Shown here piece by piece: positions 1 through 7,658 of a DNA stretch of 19,848 bases. The position numbers were made by a program, and so were the translations under genes. Position 1 is the first letter of the stretch. Each line of letters opens with the position of its first letter. This stretch comes from an uncultured Prevotellaceae bacterium (GTDB taxonomy: Bacteria > Bacteroidota > Bacteroidia > Bacteroidales > Bacteroidaceae), in NCBI GenBank assembly GCA_937891085.1, contig CALAEY010000066.1, positions 1-19,848 of the forward strand, given 5' to 3'. A model generated the notes under the pieces. That model saw nothing but the letters and a program-made list of their open reading frames with translations. It searched no databases and was not told where the DNA came from.

Positions 1-519
1 TTTGGGCATCGAATCTACAATAGAAACCTATCGGCTGGTTGCGGATAATCATTATATAAAGAGATGAAGTACCTGGCCTATTTCCAGTCGTTCACTGGCA
101 CTTATGCACCGCTGGAGGAGTTGCGTCAGAAGTACGAAGAGGCATTGGCGGTGTCCGATGTGGTAGGACTAGTCATCTCAACCCGTCCCGACTGTCTGCC
201 CGATGAGGTGCTTCAGTATCTGCAGCAGCTCAGCAAGCGTGTGTTCATGATGCTGGAGGTTGGTGTGGAGAGTTGTGATGATGCCGTGCTGAGCGCCATG
301 AATCGGCAGCATACTTTTGCGGAAACGACAGATGCCATTTCACGGGCAGCAGCGCTGGGACTTCCAGTTTGTGCCCACGTTATACTGGGATTGTCACATT
401 TAGGCACATATTCGGCAAGCGATGAAGCCATACATTTGTCAAAATTACCTATTTCATCGGTAAAAATCCATCAACTCCAAATCCTACGTGGCACAAAATT
501 GGCACATGTTTATGAGGAA

Positions 520-560
520 TGTCAAATGGATGTCAAATTTTTGTCAACAAAATGTCAAAT
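520..560 (+). repeat. Four TGTCAA repeats at exact 11-bp spacing
   Basis: TGTCAAAT occurs at 520 and 531, TGTCAAC at 542 and TGTCAAAT at 553, so four copies are spaced exactly 11 bp apart with variable 3-4 base spacers. A further TGTCAAAA lies at 437. The array falls inside the radical SAM reading frame and encodes extra residues (around ECQMDVKFLSTKCQMP) where I expect a shorter linker in the family. The stretch is more AT-rich than its surroundings. Confidence 0.8.
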
Positions 561-706
561 GCCTTTTCGTGGTTTGACATTGTCGGAATACCTCGATGAA
601 TTGGGCGTTTTTGTGTCGCATCTGCGACCGGATATTGCTATCGAACGCTTAGTGTCACAGTCGCCTTCAGAGATGCTGATTTCTCCAAGGTGGGGGGGTG
701 AAGCCA

Positions 707-748
707 GATGCTTTTCAGTTGCTTTTTGAAAAGCATCTTACTGAAAAG
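707..748 (+). repeat. Overlapping, mutually exclusive inverted repeats
   Basis: GATGCTTTTCA (707-717) is a perfect 11-base inverted match to TGAAAAGCATC (727-737) with a 9-base loop. The overlapping CTTTTCAGT (711-719) is also a perfect 9-base inverted match to ACTGAAAAG (740-748). The same 5' arm can therefore pair with either of two 3' arms. The structure begins nine bases after the G7 run and lies in the restored C-terminal coding frame of the radical SAM gene. Confidence 0.7.
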
Positions 749-783
749 GGACTTTTACAAGGAAAGTTTTATTAAAGTTGCCT

Positions 784-824
784 GTTCTTTTTTCTTTTGG
801 GCGAGCGAAAGAAAAAGAAAAGAA
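784..824 (+). repeat. Purine/pyrimidine inverted repeat
   Basis: A pyrimidine-only arm (785-798, T-rich with two C) faces a purine-only arm (808-824, A-rich with several G) across the short spacer GGGCGAGCG. The arms can pair over about 12 bases with one bulge. It lies between the radical SAM gene and the flavodiiron gene, upstream of the latter's promoter. It could act as a weak terminator or a mobile palindromic repeat; neither is shown. Confidence 0.5.
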
Positions 825-850
825 TCTGAAAAATATAAAAAATTTTTCAC

Positions 851-859
851 TATCTTCGC
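851..859 (+). promoter_or_regulatory. Bacteroidetes -7 box for the flavodiiron gene
   Basis: TATCTTCGC fits the TAnnTTYG -7 consensus and sits 24 bases before the ATG at 883. No clear TTTG -33 box is visible. The site also argues against a start upstream of 883. Confidence 0.55.
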
Positions 860-882
860 AGGCAAATAAAATACTTGTAACT

Positions 883-2073
883 ATGAACGAAAAGACATTG
901 ATAAAAGGCAAGATTCACTATGTTGGCGTAAACGACCGTATTAAACACCTCTTCGAGGGCATGCTGCCACTTCCCTATGGCGTTTCATATAATAGCTATC
1001 TCATTGACGATGAGCAAGTAACACTGATAGACACTGTAGAAGCCGATTTCTTCGAAGTGTTCCTGCAAAAGATACATAGAATCATAGGAAACAAACCTAT
1101 CAAATACTTAGTCATCAACCACATGGAACCTGATCATTCTGGCTCTATCCGCCTGATCAAGCAAGAATATCCCGATATCACTATCGTTGGCAATGTCAAG
1201 ACCTTCGGCATGATAGAAGGTTACTATGGAGTTCAAGGCAACCAACTGGTAGTCAAAGAAGGCGATACATTGGATCTGGGACACCATAAACTGAACTTCT
1301 ACCTCATACCTATGGTACACTGGCCAGAGACGATGGTGAGCTATGACAGCACAGATCAGGTGCTCTTCAGCGGTGATGCCTTTGGCTGCTTTGGTACGCT
1401 GGATGGAGGTTTCCTGGATACTCGCATCAATCTGGATAAGTACTGGTATGAGATGGTGCGCTACTATAGCAACATCGTAGGTAAGTACGGCGCTCCTGTG
1501 CAGCGTGCCTTGGCTAAACTCGGTGGAGTGCCTCTGCAAGCCATCTGTGCTACCCACGGACCTGTATGGACAGAAAACATTCAGAAGGTGATAGGTATCT
1601 ACGATCACCTCTCACGCTACGATGCCGATGAGGGCGTAGTGATAGCCTATGGCACCATGTACGGACACAATGAGCAGATGGCAGAGGAGATAGCCTCTGA
1701 GCTCTCTGCACGCGGGGTGAAGAACATCGTGCTTCACAATGTGAGCAAGAGCGACCCATCAGATATCATTGCTGATATTTTCCGCTATAAAGGCCTGATT
1801 CTGGGTTCTCCTACCTACAATGCCAACATCTATCCTGGCATTGAGGCATTGATGAGCAAAATCTTGCTGCGTGAGGTGAAAGACCGTTACTTTGGCTACT
1901 TTGGCTCATTCACATGGGCTGGCATGGCCGTGAAGAAGATGGCAGAATTTGTGGAGAAGAGCAAGTTCCAGTTGGTTGGCGATCCTGTGGAGTTCAAGCA
2001 GGCCATGAAGGGCGACGACTTCGAGAAATGTGCTGTGCTGGCAGAGCAGATGGCGAAGGCGCTGGGACATTGA
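883..2073 (+). CDS. Flavodiiron protein (O2/NO reductase)
   Basis: This is a 396-residue A-type flavodiiron protein, close to the normal family length. The N-terminal beta-lactamase-like domain carries the full diiron ligand set: H80, E82, D84 and H85 in HMEPDHSG, H146 in VHWPE, D165 in SGDAFG and H225 in THGPVW. These positions nearly coincide with those of rubredoxin:oxygen oxidoreductase. From about residue 250 a flavodoxin domain follows (IAYGTMYGHNEQMA for FMN phosphate, LGSPTYN later). Such cytoplasmic enzymes reduce O2 to water or NO to N2O in anaerobes, normally taking electrons from rubredoxin; no rubredoxin domain is fused. The frame is open back to a TTG at 778, but that region holds a repeat and the promoter, so ATG 883 is preferred. 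The role is oxidative or nitrosative stress defence; O2 versus NO preference cannot be read here. Confidence 0.93.
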   Translation: MNEKTLIKGKIHYVGVNDRIKHLFEGMLPLPYGVSYNSYLIDDEQVTLIDTVEADFFEVFLQKIHRIIGNKPIKYLVINHMEPDHSGSIRLIKQEYPDITIVGNVKTFGMIEGYYGVQGNQLVVKEGDTLDLGHHKLNFYLIPMVHWPETMVSYDSTDQVLFSGDAFGCFGTLDGGFLDTRINLDKYWYEMVRYYSNIVGKYGAPVQRALAKLGGVPLQAICATHGPVWTENIQKVIGIYDHLSRYDADEGVVIAYGTMYGHNEQMAEEIASELSARGVKNIVLHNVSKSDPSDIIADIFRYKGLILGSPTYNANIYPGIEALMSKILLREVKDRYFGYFGSFTWAGMAVKKMAEFVEKSKFQLVGDPVEFKQAMKGDDFEKCAVLAEQMAKALGH

Positions 2074-2074
2074 G

Positions 2075-2109
2075 CATTAGACATTAGACATTAAACATTA
2101 AACATTAAA
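2075..2109 (+). repeat. Tandem heptamer CATTARA, five copies
   Basis: CATTAGA, CATTAGA, CATTAAA, CATTAAA and CATTAAA follow one another without spacers, starting one base after the flavodiiron stop and ending 19 bases before nagB. The array fills most of the 55-bp gap. No promoter box matching the Bacteroidetes consensus is visible in what remains. Confidence 0.85.
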
Positions 2110-2128
2110 TTAACTAATACTAAACAAA

Positions 2129-2938
2129 ATGAGAGTAATTATCGAACCTGATTACAAGACGCTGTCACGTTGGGCAGCCTGCTATGTGGTTTCACGCATC
2201 AATGCCGCTAAGCCAACAGCAGAAAAGCCATTCGTGCTGGGTTGCCCTACTGGTTCATCTCCACTGGGTATGTACAGCGAGTTGATCAAACTGAACAAAG
2301 CAGGGAAGGTGTCTTTCCAGCATGTGGTAACCTTCAACATGGACGAGTATGTAGGCTTGCCTAAGGAGCATCCTGAAAGCTACTACAGCTTCATGTGGAA
2401 CAATTTCTTCAGCCACATTGACATCAAGCCAGAGAATACAAATATCCTGAACGGCAATGCTCCCGACTTGGTGGCAGAGTGCGCCCGCTTTGAGGAAAAA
2501 ATCAAGAGCTATGGCGGCGTAGACCTGTTCATGGGTGGCATTGGCCCTGACGGCCACATCGCCTTCAATGAGCCAGGAAGCTCGCTGACCTCACGCACCC
2601 GTCAGAAGACACTGACTACAGATACCATCATTGCCAATTCTCGCTTCTTTGACAACGATGTGAACTTGGTGCCAAAGACTGCCCTGACCGTTGGCGTAGG
2701 TACAGTGATGGATGCTAAGGAAGTCATGATCCTGGTGAATGGCCATGGTAAGGCTCGTGCCTTGAAGCACGGCATCGAAGGTGCAGTGACCCAGATGTGG
2801 ACCATCAGCGCCCTGCAGATGCATCCTAAAGGCATCATCGTATGCGACGATGCCGCTACCGACGAACTGAAGGTGGGTACCTATCGTTATTTCAAGGACA
2901 TCGAGGCTGCGCATCTGGATCCAGATACCATGCTTTGA
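2129..2938 (+). CDS. nagB: Glucosamine-6-phosphate deaminase NagB
   Basis: The 269-residue protein matches NagB, which converts glucosamine-6-phosphate to fructose-6-phosphate and ammonia and so links amino-sugar use to glycolysis in the cytoplasm. Visible family features are the phosphate-binding loop GCPTGSSPLGMY (38-49), D72 in TFNMDEYVG, and the catalytic triad region GIGPDGHIAFNEPG with D141, H143 and E148. These coincide with the E. coli residues. Length is normal. The ATG follows a heptamer repeat and has only an A-rich leader, which is usual for Bacteroidetes. The stop at 2936-2938 is one base before the HAD gene's ATG, so the two are probably co-translated. Whether transcription starts in the short upstream gap or reads through from the flavodiiron gene is not clear. 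Confidence 0.96.
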   Translation: MRVIIEPDYKTLSRWAACYVVSRINAAKPTAEKPFVLGCPTGSSPLGMYSELIKLNKAGKVSFQHVVTFNMDEYVGLPKEHPESYYSFMWNNFFSHIDIKPENTNILNGNAPDLVAECARFEEKIKSYGGVDLFMGGIGPDGHIAFNEPGSSLTSRTRQKTLTTDTIIANSRFFDNDVNLVPKTALTVGVGTVMDAKEVMILVNGHGKARALKHGIEGAVTQMWTISALQMHPKGIIVCDDAATDELKVGTYRYFKDIEAAHLDPDTML

Positions 2939-2939
2939 T

Positions 2940-3734
2940 ATGATAAAAGCACTGTTTTTCGATATAGACGGGACTTTGGTGAGTTTCAAGACTCACCAAA
3001 TCCCTTTGTCCACGCTCCAGGCGCTTGAAGAGGCCAGGCAGCGTGGTATCTATATCTTTATCTCTACGGGCAGACCAAAGATCCTTATCACCGTGCTTGG
3101 AGAGATGGAAAAACGGGGCCTGATAGGCGGCTATATCACCATGAACGGGGCCTACTGCTTCGTGGGCGATGAGGTGGTGAATAAGCAGGTCATAGACCCA
3201 GAGCAAGTGGAATACTTGCTGACTTACTGCCAGCAGCGTGACATTCCCTGCATGGTGGTGGGAGAGCATGACATCTGCATCTGTCAGCCCAATCGGCTCT
3301 ATGAGGACTTGTTCTATGGACAGCTGAACGTAGGCATAAACATCCCTGTGCGCAGCACGGAGCAGGTGCTGAAGGAACCCAGGGACGTTTTGCAGCTCAC
3401 TGCCTTTATCACTTCCGACCAAGAAGCGGAGGTGAGTCAGCAGGCCAATGGGGTGGAATATGGGCGTTGGCATCCAGCTTTTGCCGATATCACCCCCAAG
3501 GGAGTGACCAAGCATCAAGGCATCGATGCGTTTTGTCAGCACTTCATCATTCAGTTGGAAGAAACCATGGCCTTTGGCGATGGCGGAAACGATATTCCGA
3601 TGCTGCGTCATGCAGGTATAGGCGTAGCCATGGGCAATGCCATAGATGAAGCCAAGGCTGCAGCCGACTATGTGACGACGGACATCGATGAAGACGGTGT
3701 GGCGCATGCCATGAAACATTTTGGAGTGATCTGA
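2940..3734 (+). CDS. Cof-type HAD-IIB sugar-phosphate phosphatase
   Basis: A 264-residue haloacid-dehalogenase hydrolase of the Cof/YidA type. Motif I is FFDIDGTL with nucleophile D8 and acid/base D10; motif II is ISTGR (41-45); motif III lysine is probably K187 or K191; motif IV is FGDGGNDIPML (212-222) with D214 and D218 for magnesium. A C2B cap lies between motifs II and III (about 80-185). Members dephosphorylate sugar phosphates or cofactor intermediates such as FMN or PLP; the substrate cannot be told from sequence. The ATG begins one base after the nagB stop, suggesting coupling and possibly a sugar-phosphate substrate. The next gene begins four bases after its stop. Confidence 0.9.
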   Translation: MIKALFFDIDGTLVSFKTHQIPLSTLQALEEARQRGIYIFISTGRPKILITVLGEMEKRGLIGGYITMNGAYCFVGDEVVNKQVIDPEQVEYLLTYCQQRDIPCMVVGEHDICICQPNRLYEDLFYGQLNVGINIPVRSTEQVLKEPRDVLQLTAFITSDQEAEVSQQANGVEYGRWHPAFADITPKGVTKHQGIDAFCQHFIIQLEETMAFGDGGNDIPMLRHAGIGVAMGNAIDEAKAAADYVTTDIDEDGVAHAMKHFGVI

Positions 3735-3738
3735 GCCT

Positions 3739-5478
3739 ATGGAGTTTACGCCCGATAAGCACAACAAGGAGTTTATGGATGCGCTGAACATGGTGCAGTA
3801 CACCCGTCGCTCGCTCTTCCTCACAGGAAAGGCTGGTACGGGCAAGAGCACCTTCCTACGCTATGTCTCCGAACACACCAAGAAAAAGCATGTGGTGCTG
3901 GCACCTACTGGCATCGCTGCCATCAATGCAGGAGGCAGTACGCTGCATAGTTTCTTCAAACTGCCATTCTACCCTTTGCTGCCCGATGATCCCAACCTCA
4001 GCGTGCAGAAAGGACGCATTTTCGACTTTTTCAAATACAACCGTCAGACACGTAAGCTACTCGAAGAGCTGGAGCTGATCATCATTGATGAGATCTCGAT
4101 GGTGCGGGCAGACATCATAGATGCTGTAGACCGCATCCTGCGTGTCTATTCCCACAACCTGCGTGAACCCTTTGGAGGCAAGCAGTTGCTCCTGGTAGGC
4201 GATGTCTATCAGTTGGAACCCGTCGTGAAAGGCGATGAGCGCGACATACTGAATCGCTTCTATCCCAATCCGTTCTTCTTCTCCGCACGGGTATTCCAAG
4301 AGCTGTCGCTGGTCTCCATTGAGCTCCAGAAGGTCTATAGGCAGACAGATGTCACCTTCGTGAACATTCTGGACCATATACGCAACAATACTGTGAGCGG
4401 AAGCGACCTGCAACTGCTCAACAGCAGGTATGATGCTGACATCCCAGAGGAAGAAGAGATGCGCATCACACTGGCTACCCGTCGCGACCAAGTGGACTAC
4501 ATCAACGAGCGAAAGCTGGCAGAGCTTCCAGGAGAGGCTACCGTCTTTCAGGGCGAGAAGATGGGCGACTTCCCAGACAGCAGCCTCCCCACCAACAAGG
4601 ACCTGCTGCTCAAGCCTGGGGCACAAATCATCTTCGTGAAGAACGACTTCGACAGACGCTGGGTGAACGGTACCATTGGGGTGATAGAAGGCTTCGATGT
4701 GGAGGAAGAAACCCTCTACGTGGTGGTAGAAGGGGGCGAGGCGTATGACGTTAAGCCTGAGACTTGGCGTAATATCCGCTATACATACAACGAAGACAAG
4801 AAGGAAATAGAAGAAGAGGAACTGGGTACCTTCACCCAATTCCCTGTCCGACTGGCTTGGGCCATCACTGTGCATAAGAGTCAGGGACTGACATTTAATA
4901 AGGTGGTCATCGACTTCACTGGTGGGGTTTTTGCTGCTGGGCAGACCTATGTGGCACTAAGCCGCTGCCGTTCTATGCAGGGCATCGAACTGAAGAAACC
5001 CCTTAGCCGCACGGACGTGTTTGTCAGACCAGAGATCGTGCAGTTCTCCCAGAGCTTTAACAACCAGCAAGACCTGGAACGTGCCATGCGTGAGGCACAG
5101 GCCGACGTGGAGTATGCAGCAGCCTCGCAGGCCTTCGACGAGGGCGATTTCGAGGCCTTCATACCACATTTCTTCAAGGCCATACACGCCCGCTATGACA
5201 TAGAGAAACCCGCTGTGATGCGCCTGATGCGCAGGAAACTGAACGTCATCAATACCCTGAAACAGGAGATTGAGGCACTGAAGAAAGCTGAGAAAGAGAA
5301 GAACAAGGCCTTGATGCGCTATGCGCGTGAGTACATGGTGATGGGCGATGAGTGTCTGAAGCATGGAATGAAGGAAGCAGCCATGAAAAACTACGACAAG
5401 GCCGTGACACTCTGTCCTACTTACAAAGAAGCCTGGAAGAAAATCCGCAAATTAGAAAAAGACATGTTAGGAAGGTAA
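3739..5478 (+). CDS. PIF1/Dda-like superfamily 1 helicase with C-terminal TPR
   Basis: A 579-residue SF1B helicase. Walker A is TGKAGTGKST (29-38), with the Q-like TPDKHNKEF segment before it. LAPTGIAAINAGGSTLHSFF (54-73) is motif Ia of PIF1-type enzymes, LELIIIDEISMV (111-122) is Walker B, and LLVGDVYQLEPV (about 151-162) is motif III. HKSQGLTF (about 379-386) and TYVALSRCRS (about 404-413) are motifs V and VI. After the motor, from about residue 470, comes a charged helical stretch and a TPR-like unit (AREYMVMGDECLKHGMKEAA, then YDKAVTLCPTYKEAW), seen in Bacteroidetes homologues. The expected role is 5'-3' unwinding of DNA or DNA-RNA structures during repair or recombination. It starts four bases after the HAD stop and appears to end the nagB operon. 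Confidence 0.9.
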   Translation: MEFTPDKHNKEFMDALNMVQYTRRSLFLTGKAGTGKSTFLRYVSEHTKKKHVVLAPTGIAAINAGGSTLHSFFKLPFYPLLPDDPNLSVQKGRIFDFFKYNRQTRKLLEELELIIIDEISMVRADIIDAVDRILRVYSHNLREPFGGKQLLLVGDVYQLEPVVKGDERDILNRFYPNPFFFSARVFQELSLVSIELQKVYRQTDVTFVNILDHIRNNTVSGSDLQLLNSRYDADIPEEEEMRITLATRRDQVDYINERKLAELPGEATVFQGEKMGDFPDSSLPTNKDLLLKPGAQIIFVKNDFDRRWVNGTIGVIEGFDVEEETLYVVVEGGEAYDVKPETWRNIRYTYNEDKKEIEEEELGTFTQFPVRLAWAITVHKSQGLTFNKVVIDFTGGVFAAGQTYVALSRCRSMQGIELKKPLSRTDVFVRPEIVQFSQSFNNQQDLERAMREAQADVEYAAASQAFDEGDFEAFIPHFFKAIHARYDIEKPAVMRLMRRKLNVINTLKQEIEALKKAEKEKNKALMRYAREYMVMGDECLKHGMKEAAMKNYDKAVTLCPTYKEAWKKIRKLEKDMLGR

Positions 5479-5490
5479 TCATTTATTTAC

Positions 5491-5499
5491 TATATTCGC
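5491..5499 (+). promoter_or_regulatory. -7 box for the YciO/Sua5 gene
   Basis: TATATTCGC matches TAnnTTYG and lies 18 bases before the ATG at 5518, giving a very short leader. The -33 region (AATCATTTATT) has no clear TTTG box. Confidence 0.55.
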
Positions 5500-5517
5500 A
5501 GCCAAAAATAGACAGTC

Positions 5518-6129
5518 ATGATACTTAAGCTTTACCAGAAAAACAATTCTCCTGCTGCCCTGCAGCAAGTGGTCGATGTCTTGAACGACGGTGGCATCAT
5601 CATCTATCCCACGGATAGCAAGTATGCCATCGGTTGCCACGCCCTGAAAGAGCGCGCCATAGAGCAGGTGTGTCGCTTCAAGGGCATAGATCCCAAGAAA
5701 AACCACCTCTCCGTGATCTGCTATGACCTCAGCACCGTGAGCGAGTATGCCAAGCTCGACAATAATACCTTCAAGCTGATGAAGCGTCATCTGCCTGGAC
5801 CGTTTACCTTCATTCTGGAAGCCTCTGGCCGTCTGCCCAAGATTTTCAAGGGGCGCAAGGAAGTGGGCATTCGTATGCCTGAAAACGCTATTATCCAAGA
5901 GATAGCCCAACTCTTAGGGGCACCTATTCTCACCACCTCTCTGCCTTATGAGGAAAGTGAAGACATTGCCTACCTTACAGACCCAGAGCTGATAGCAGAG
6001 CAGTGGGAAGACCAGGTAGACCTGATCATCGATGGAGGCATAGGCGGTTTCGATGAAACTACAGTGGTAGACTGCACGGACGGTACCCCTCAGATAGTCC
6101 GACAGGGCTTGGGAGAGCTGGAGCTATAG
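5518..6129 (+). CDS. YciO/Sua5/YrdC family protein (threonylcarbamoyl-AMP synthase-like)
   Basis: A 203-residue single YrdC-domain protein. The nucleotide-binding start IIIYPTDSKYAIGC (27-40) is followed by FKGIDPKKNHLSVIC (54-68), PGPFTFILEA (about 94-103) and VGIRMPEN. TsaC/Sua5 enzymes make threonylcarbamoyl-AMP for tRNA t6A37, using threonine, bicarbonate and ATP. The pattern here (PTDSKYAIGC, late TTVVDCTDGTPQIVRQG) is closer to E. coli YciO than to TsaC, and YciO-type proteins have an unsettled role. It is probably monocistronic, with its own promoter upstream and a possible terminator after the stop. No Sua5 C-terminal extension is present. Family is secure; true t6A activity is uncertain. 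Confidence 0.88.
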   Translation: MILKLYQKNNSPAALQQVVDVLNDGGIIIYPTDSKYAIGCHALKERAIEQVCRFKGIDPKKNHLSVICYDLSTVSEYAKLDNNTFKLMKRHLPGPFTFILEASGRLPKIFKGRKEVGIRMPENAIIQEIAQLLGAPILTTSLPYEESEDIAYLTDPELIAEQWEDQVDLIIDGGIGGFDETTVVDCTDGTPQIVRQGLGELEL

Positions 6130-6136
6130 CCTCCAA

Positions 6137-6170
6137 GCGTGACAGCGTGACAGGCATGACAGCTGTTTTT
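6137..6170 (+). terminator. TGACA repeats forming a possible terminator
   Basis: GCGTGACA is repeated directly (6137-6144, 6145-6152) and followed by GGCATGACA (6153-6161). ACAGC in the first repeats can pair with GCTGT (6162-6166), and six T follow directly. This would end the YciO-like transcript. The stem is only five base pairs, so the terminator is weak; the repeat itself is certain. Confidence 0.45.
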
Positions 6171-6241
6171 TACCTATATTCCGTTAGGCGAGAATGCCTG
6201 ATTAGTCATTTTTAGGTATTTTCCTGCATTCTTCGTTCATC

Positions 6242-6250
6242 TATCTTTGC
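6242..6250 (+). promoter_or_regulatory. -7 box for the first porin gene
   Basis: TATCTTTGC is a perfect Bacteroidetes -7 element, 21 bases before the ATG at 6271. TTTT at 6219-6222 may be a poor -33 box. CAATC (6249-6253) and GATTG (6261-6265) can form a small leader hairpin just before the start codon. This promoter probably drives the first porin and the imelysin gene. Confidence 0.7.
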
Positions 6251-6270
6251 AATCACAAAAGATTGTTTCG

Positions 6271-7626
6271 ATGAAGAAGAATATTATTATTATATTAATA
6301 ATGTGTGGTTTGATGGCAGGCACTTCTGCTATTAAAGCACAGAATACCTCCGAATACCAATCAGTCAATAAGGAGCAGGTAAACTCTGAAGACGACTGGA
6401 AGTTTCGCTTTGGTGGCTATGGCGAGATGCTGGCTCGTCGTATGGACTATGGCCTGAATCGCTGGGCTACAGGAACTGATGTGGGTAATAAGAAAATAGA
6501 CCATAATGATATTTCTATCCCCCGCTTTGTGTTAGCATTGGACTATAAGTTCAATAAGAAATGGTTGCTCGGTGCTGAAATTGAATTTGAGTCGGGCGGT
6601 GTAGGCACAGCCTATGAGATGGAGGCAGGTACAGGTGGAGAGAATGGTGAATACGAACAAGAGTTTGAAAAGGGCGGAGAAGTAGCTTTGGAACAATTCC
6701 ATATCACTCGCCTGATTGTTCCAGAATTCAATGTCCGTGTGGGTCACATGGTTCTTCCTGTAGGACTCACAAATACCCATCATGAACCAATTAATTTCTT
6801 CGGGACATCACGTCCTGAGGGCGAAACTACTATCATGCCTTCTACGTGGCACGAGACGGGTATAGAGTTTTACGGGACTGTTGGACGTGGCCTCGGTACA
6901 TTCGACTACGAAGCCATGATCGTTTCTGGCCCTAATCCCAATGGCTTCAATAAGTATAATTGGATAAAGGGTGGTCGTCAAGGCTTTTTTGAGAGCGATA
7001 ACTTCACGTCTCCTGCCTATATCCTTCGTTTAGATTATAAAGGTGTGCCAGGCTTACGCTTTGGAGGCTCTTTCTATTATTCTGCCGATGCAGGCAAGAA
7101 TGCCGATCGCTTGGTGACTTACGACAAAGTGGGTAAGATTCCTGTTAAGCTCTGGAATATAGATGCCCAGTATAGCAACAAATATGTGATTGCCCGTGCT
7201 AATTATATCCGTGGTCATGTAGCCCATGCCGCTGGCATTACTTCTGCCAACAGCAGCTATACCAGCAAATCACCCTATAGTCGTAAGGGACCGTTTGCAG
7301 CAGAAGCAATGACGTATAGTGCTGAGGTCGGCATCAATCTTTCCGCATTTTTCGCTGGCCATTTCCCGACAATCATACCTTTCGGCCATTACGAGTATTA
7401 CAATACCCAAGAGAAGGGGGATGTAGGTCAAGTGATGGATGCCCGTAATCAGGTGAGTATGTGGCGTGTGGGTCTCAACTGGAAACCATTTCCTAATCTC
7501 GTGGTAAAGGCCGACTACACAACCCGTCAGATAGGCACCGATAAGGTGTTTGGTACGGGTAGATACAATAGTGAGAATGAGTTTGCTATAGGTGTTGCCT
7601 ATGCAGGCTGGTTTTTCCAGAAATGA
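6271..7626 (+). CDS. Outer-membrane porin-like beta-barrel protein
   Basis: From ATG 6271 the protein has 451 residues. It opens with a signal peptide (MKKNIIIILIMCGLMAGTSA, then KAQ), followed by FRFGGYGEMLARRMDYG and then alternating aromatic/charged beta strands typical of Bacteroidetes porins (LALDYKFNKKWLLGAEIEFE, FNVRVGHMVLPVGLTN, FPNLVVKADYTTRQ). It ends in AYAGWFFQK, an aromatic-rich final strand expected for barrel assembly. The frame is open to a TTG at 6247, but that codon lies in the promoter. The imelysin gene follows after 32 bases, so they probably share a transcript. The likely role is a channel for an anion, a metal complex or another small solute in the same uptake module; the substrate is unknown. 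A porin/OprO-like identity is inferred from shape rather than from a diagnostic motif. Confidence 0.8.
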   Translation: MKKNIIIILIMCGLMAGTSAIKAQNTSEYQSVNKEQVNSEDDWKFRFGGYGEMLARRMDYGLNRWATGTDVGNKKIDHNDISIPRFVLALDYKFNKKWLLGAEIEFESGGVGTAYEMEAGTGGENGEYEQEFEKGGEVALEQFHITRLIVPEFNVRVGHMVLPVGLTNTHHEPINFFGTSRPEGETTIMPSTWHETGIEFYGTVGRGLGTFDYEAMIVSGPNPNGFNKYNWIKGGRQGFFESDNFTSPAYILRLDYKGVPGLRFGGSFYYSADAGKNADRLVTYDKVGKIPVKLWNIDAQYSNKYVIARANYIRGHVAHAAGITSANSSYTSKSPYSRKGPFAAEAMTYSAEVGINLSAFFAGHFPTIIPFGHYEYYNTQEKGDVGQVMDARNQVSMWRVGLNWKPFPNLVVKADYTTRQIGTDKVFGTGRYNSENEFAIGVAYAGWFFQK

Positions 7627-7658
7627 ATAAACTATTAAATAACTAAATTGTAAACGAT

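Larger units (their letters stand above)
64..775 (+). pseudogene. TIGR01212/YhcC-type radical SAM protein, partial and frameshifted
   Basis: The translation from base 64 matches the middle and C-terminal part of the TIGR01212 (E. coli YhcC-like) radical SAM family: KYLAYFQSFT, the GLVISTRPDC strand, a VGVESCDD segment and VKIHQLQILRGT. The N-terminal third with the CxxxCxxC iron-sulfur motif would lie upstream, but the same frame has a TAA at 46-48, although residues SLYKE just before Met64 still look like the family. At the C-end the frame stops at 729. Dropping one G from the G7 run at 692-698 instead gives a natural tail (RWGVKPDAFQLLFEKHLTEK) ending at TAA 773-775. The usual GLPGE motif is replaced by GLSHL, and an 11-bp repeat array adds residues near 520-560. 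I infer a decaying gene; sequencing error at the G run is an alternative. Family assignment is strong; its functional state is uncertain. Confidence 0.65.

Noticed and set aside
46..57. GATAATCATTAT as a Fur-like box
   Set aside because: Only a partial match, inside the remains of the radical SAM gene and far from the iron-linked locus.
692..707. Programmed -1 frameshift at the G7 run
   Set aside because: A -1 shift reaches TGA at 699-701 at once; only a +1 shift or loss of one G gives the extended protein.
778..882. Longer N-terminus of the flavodiiron protein from TTG 778
   Set aside because: The region contains an inverted repeat and the -7 box, and homologues start with the MNEKTLI-type segment at 883.
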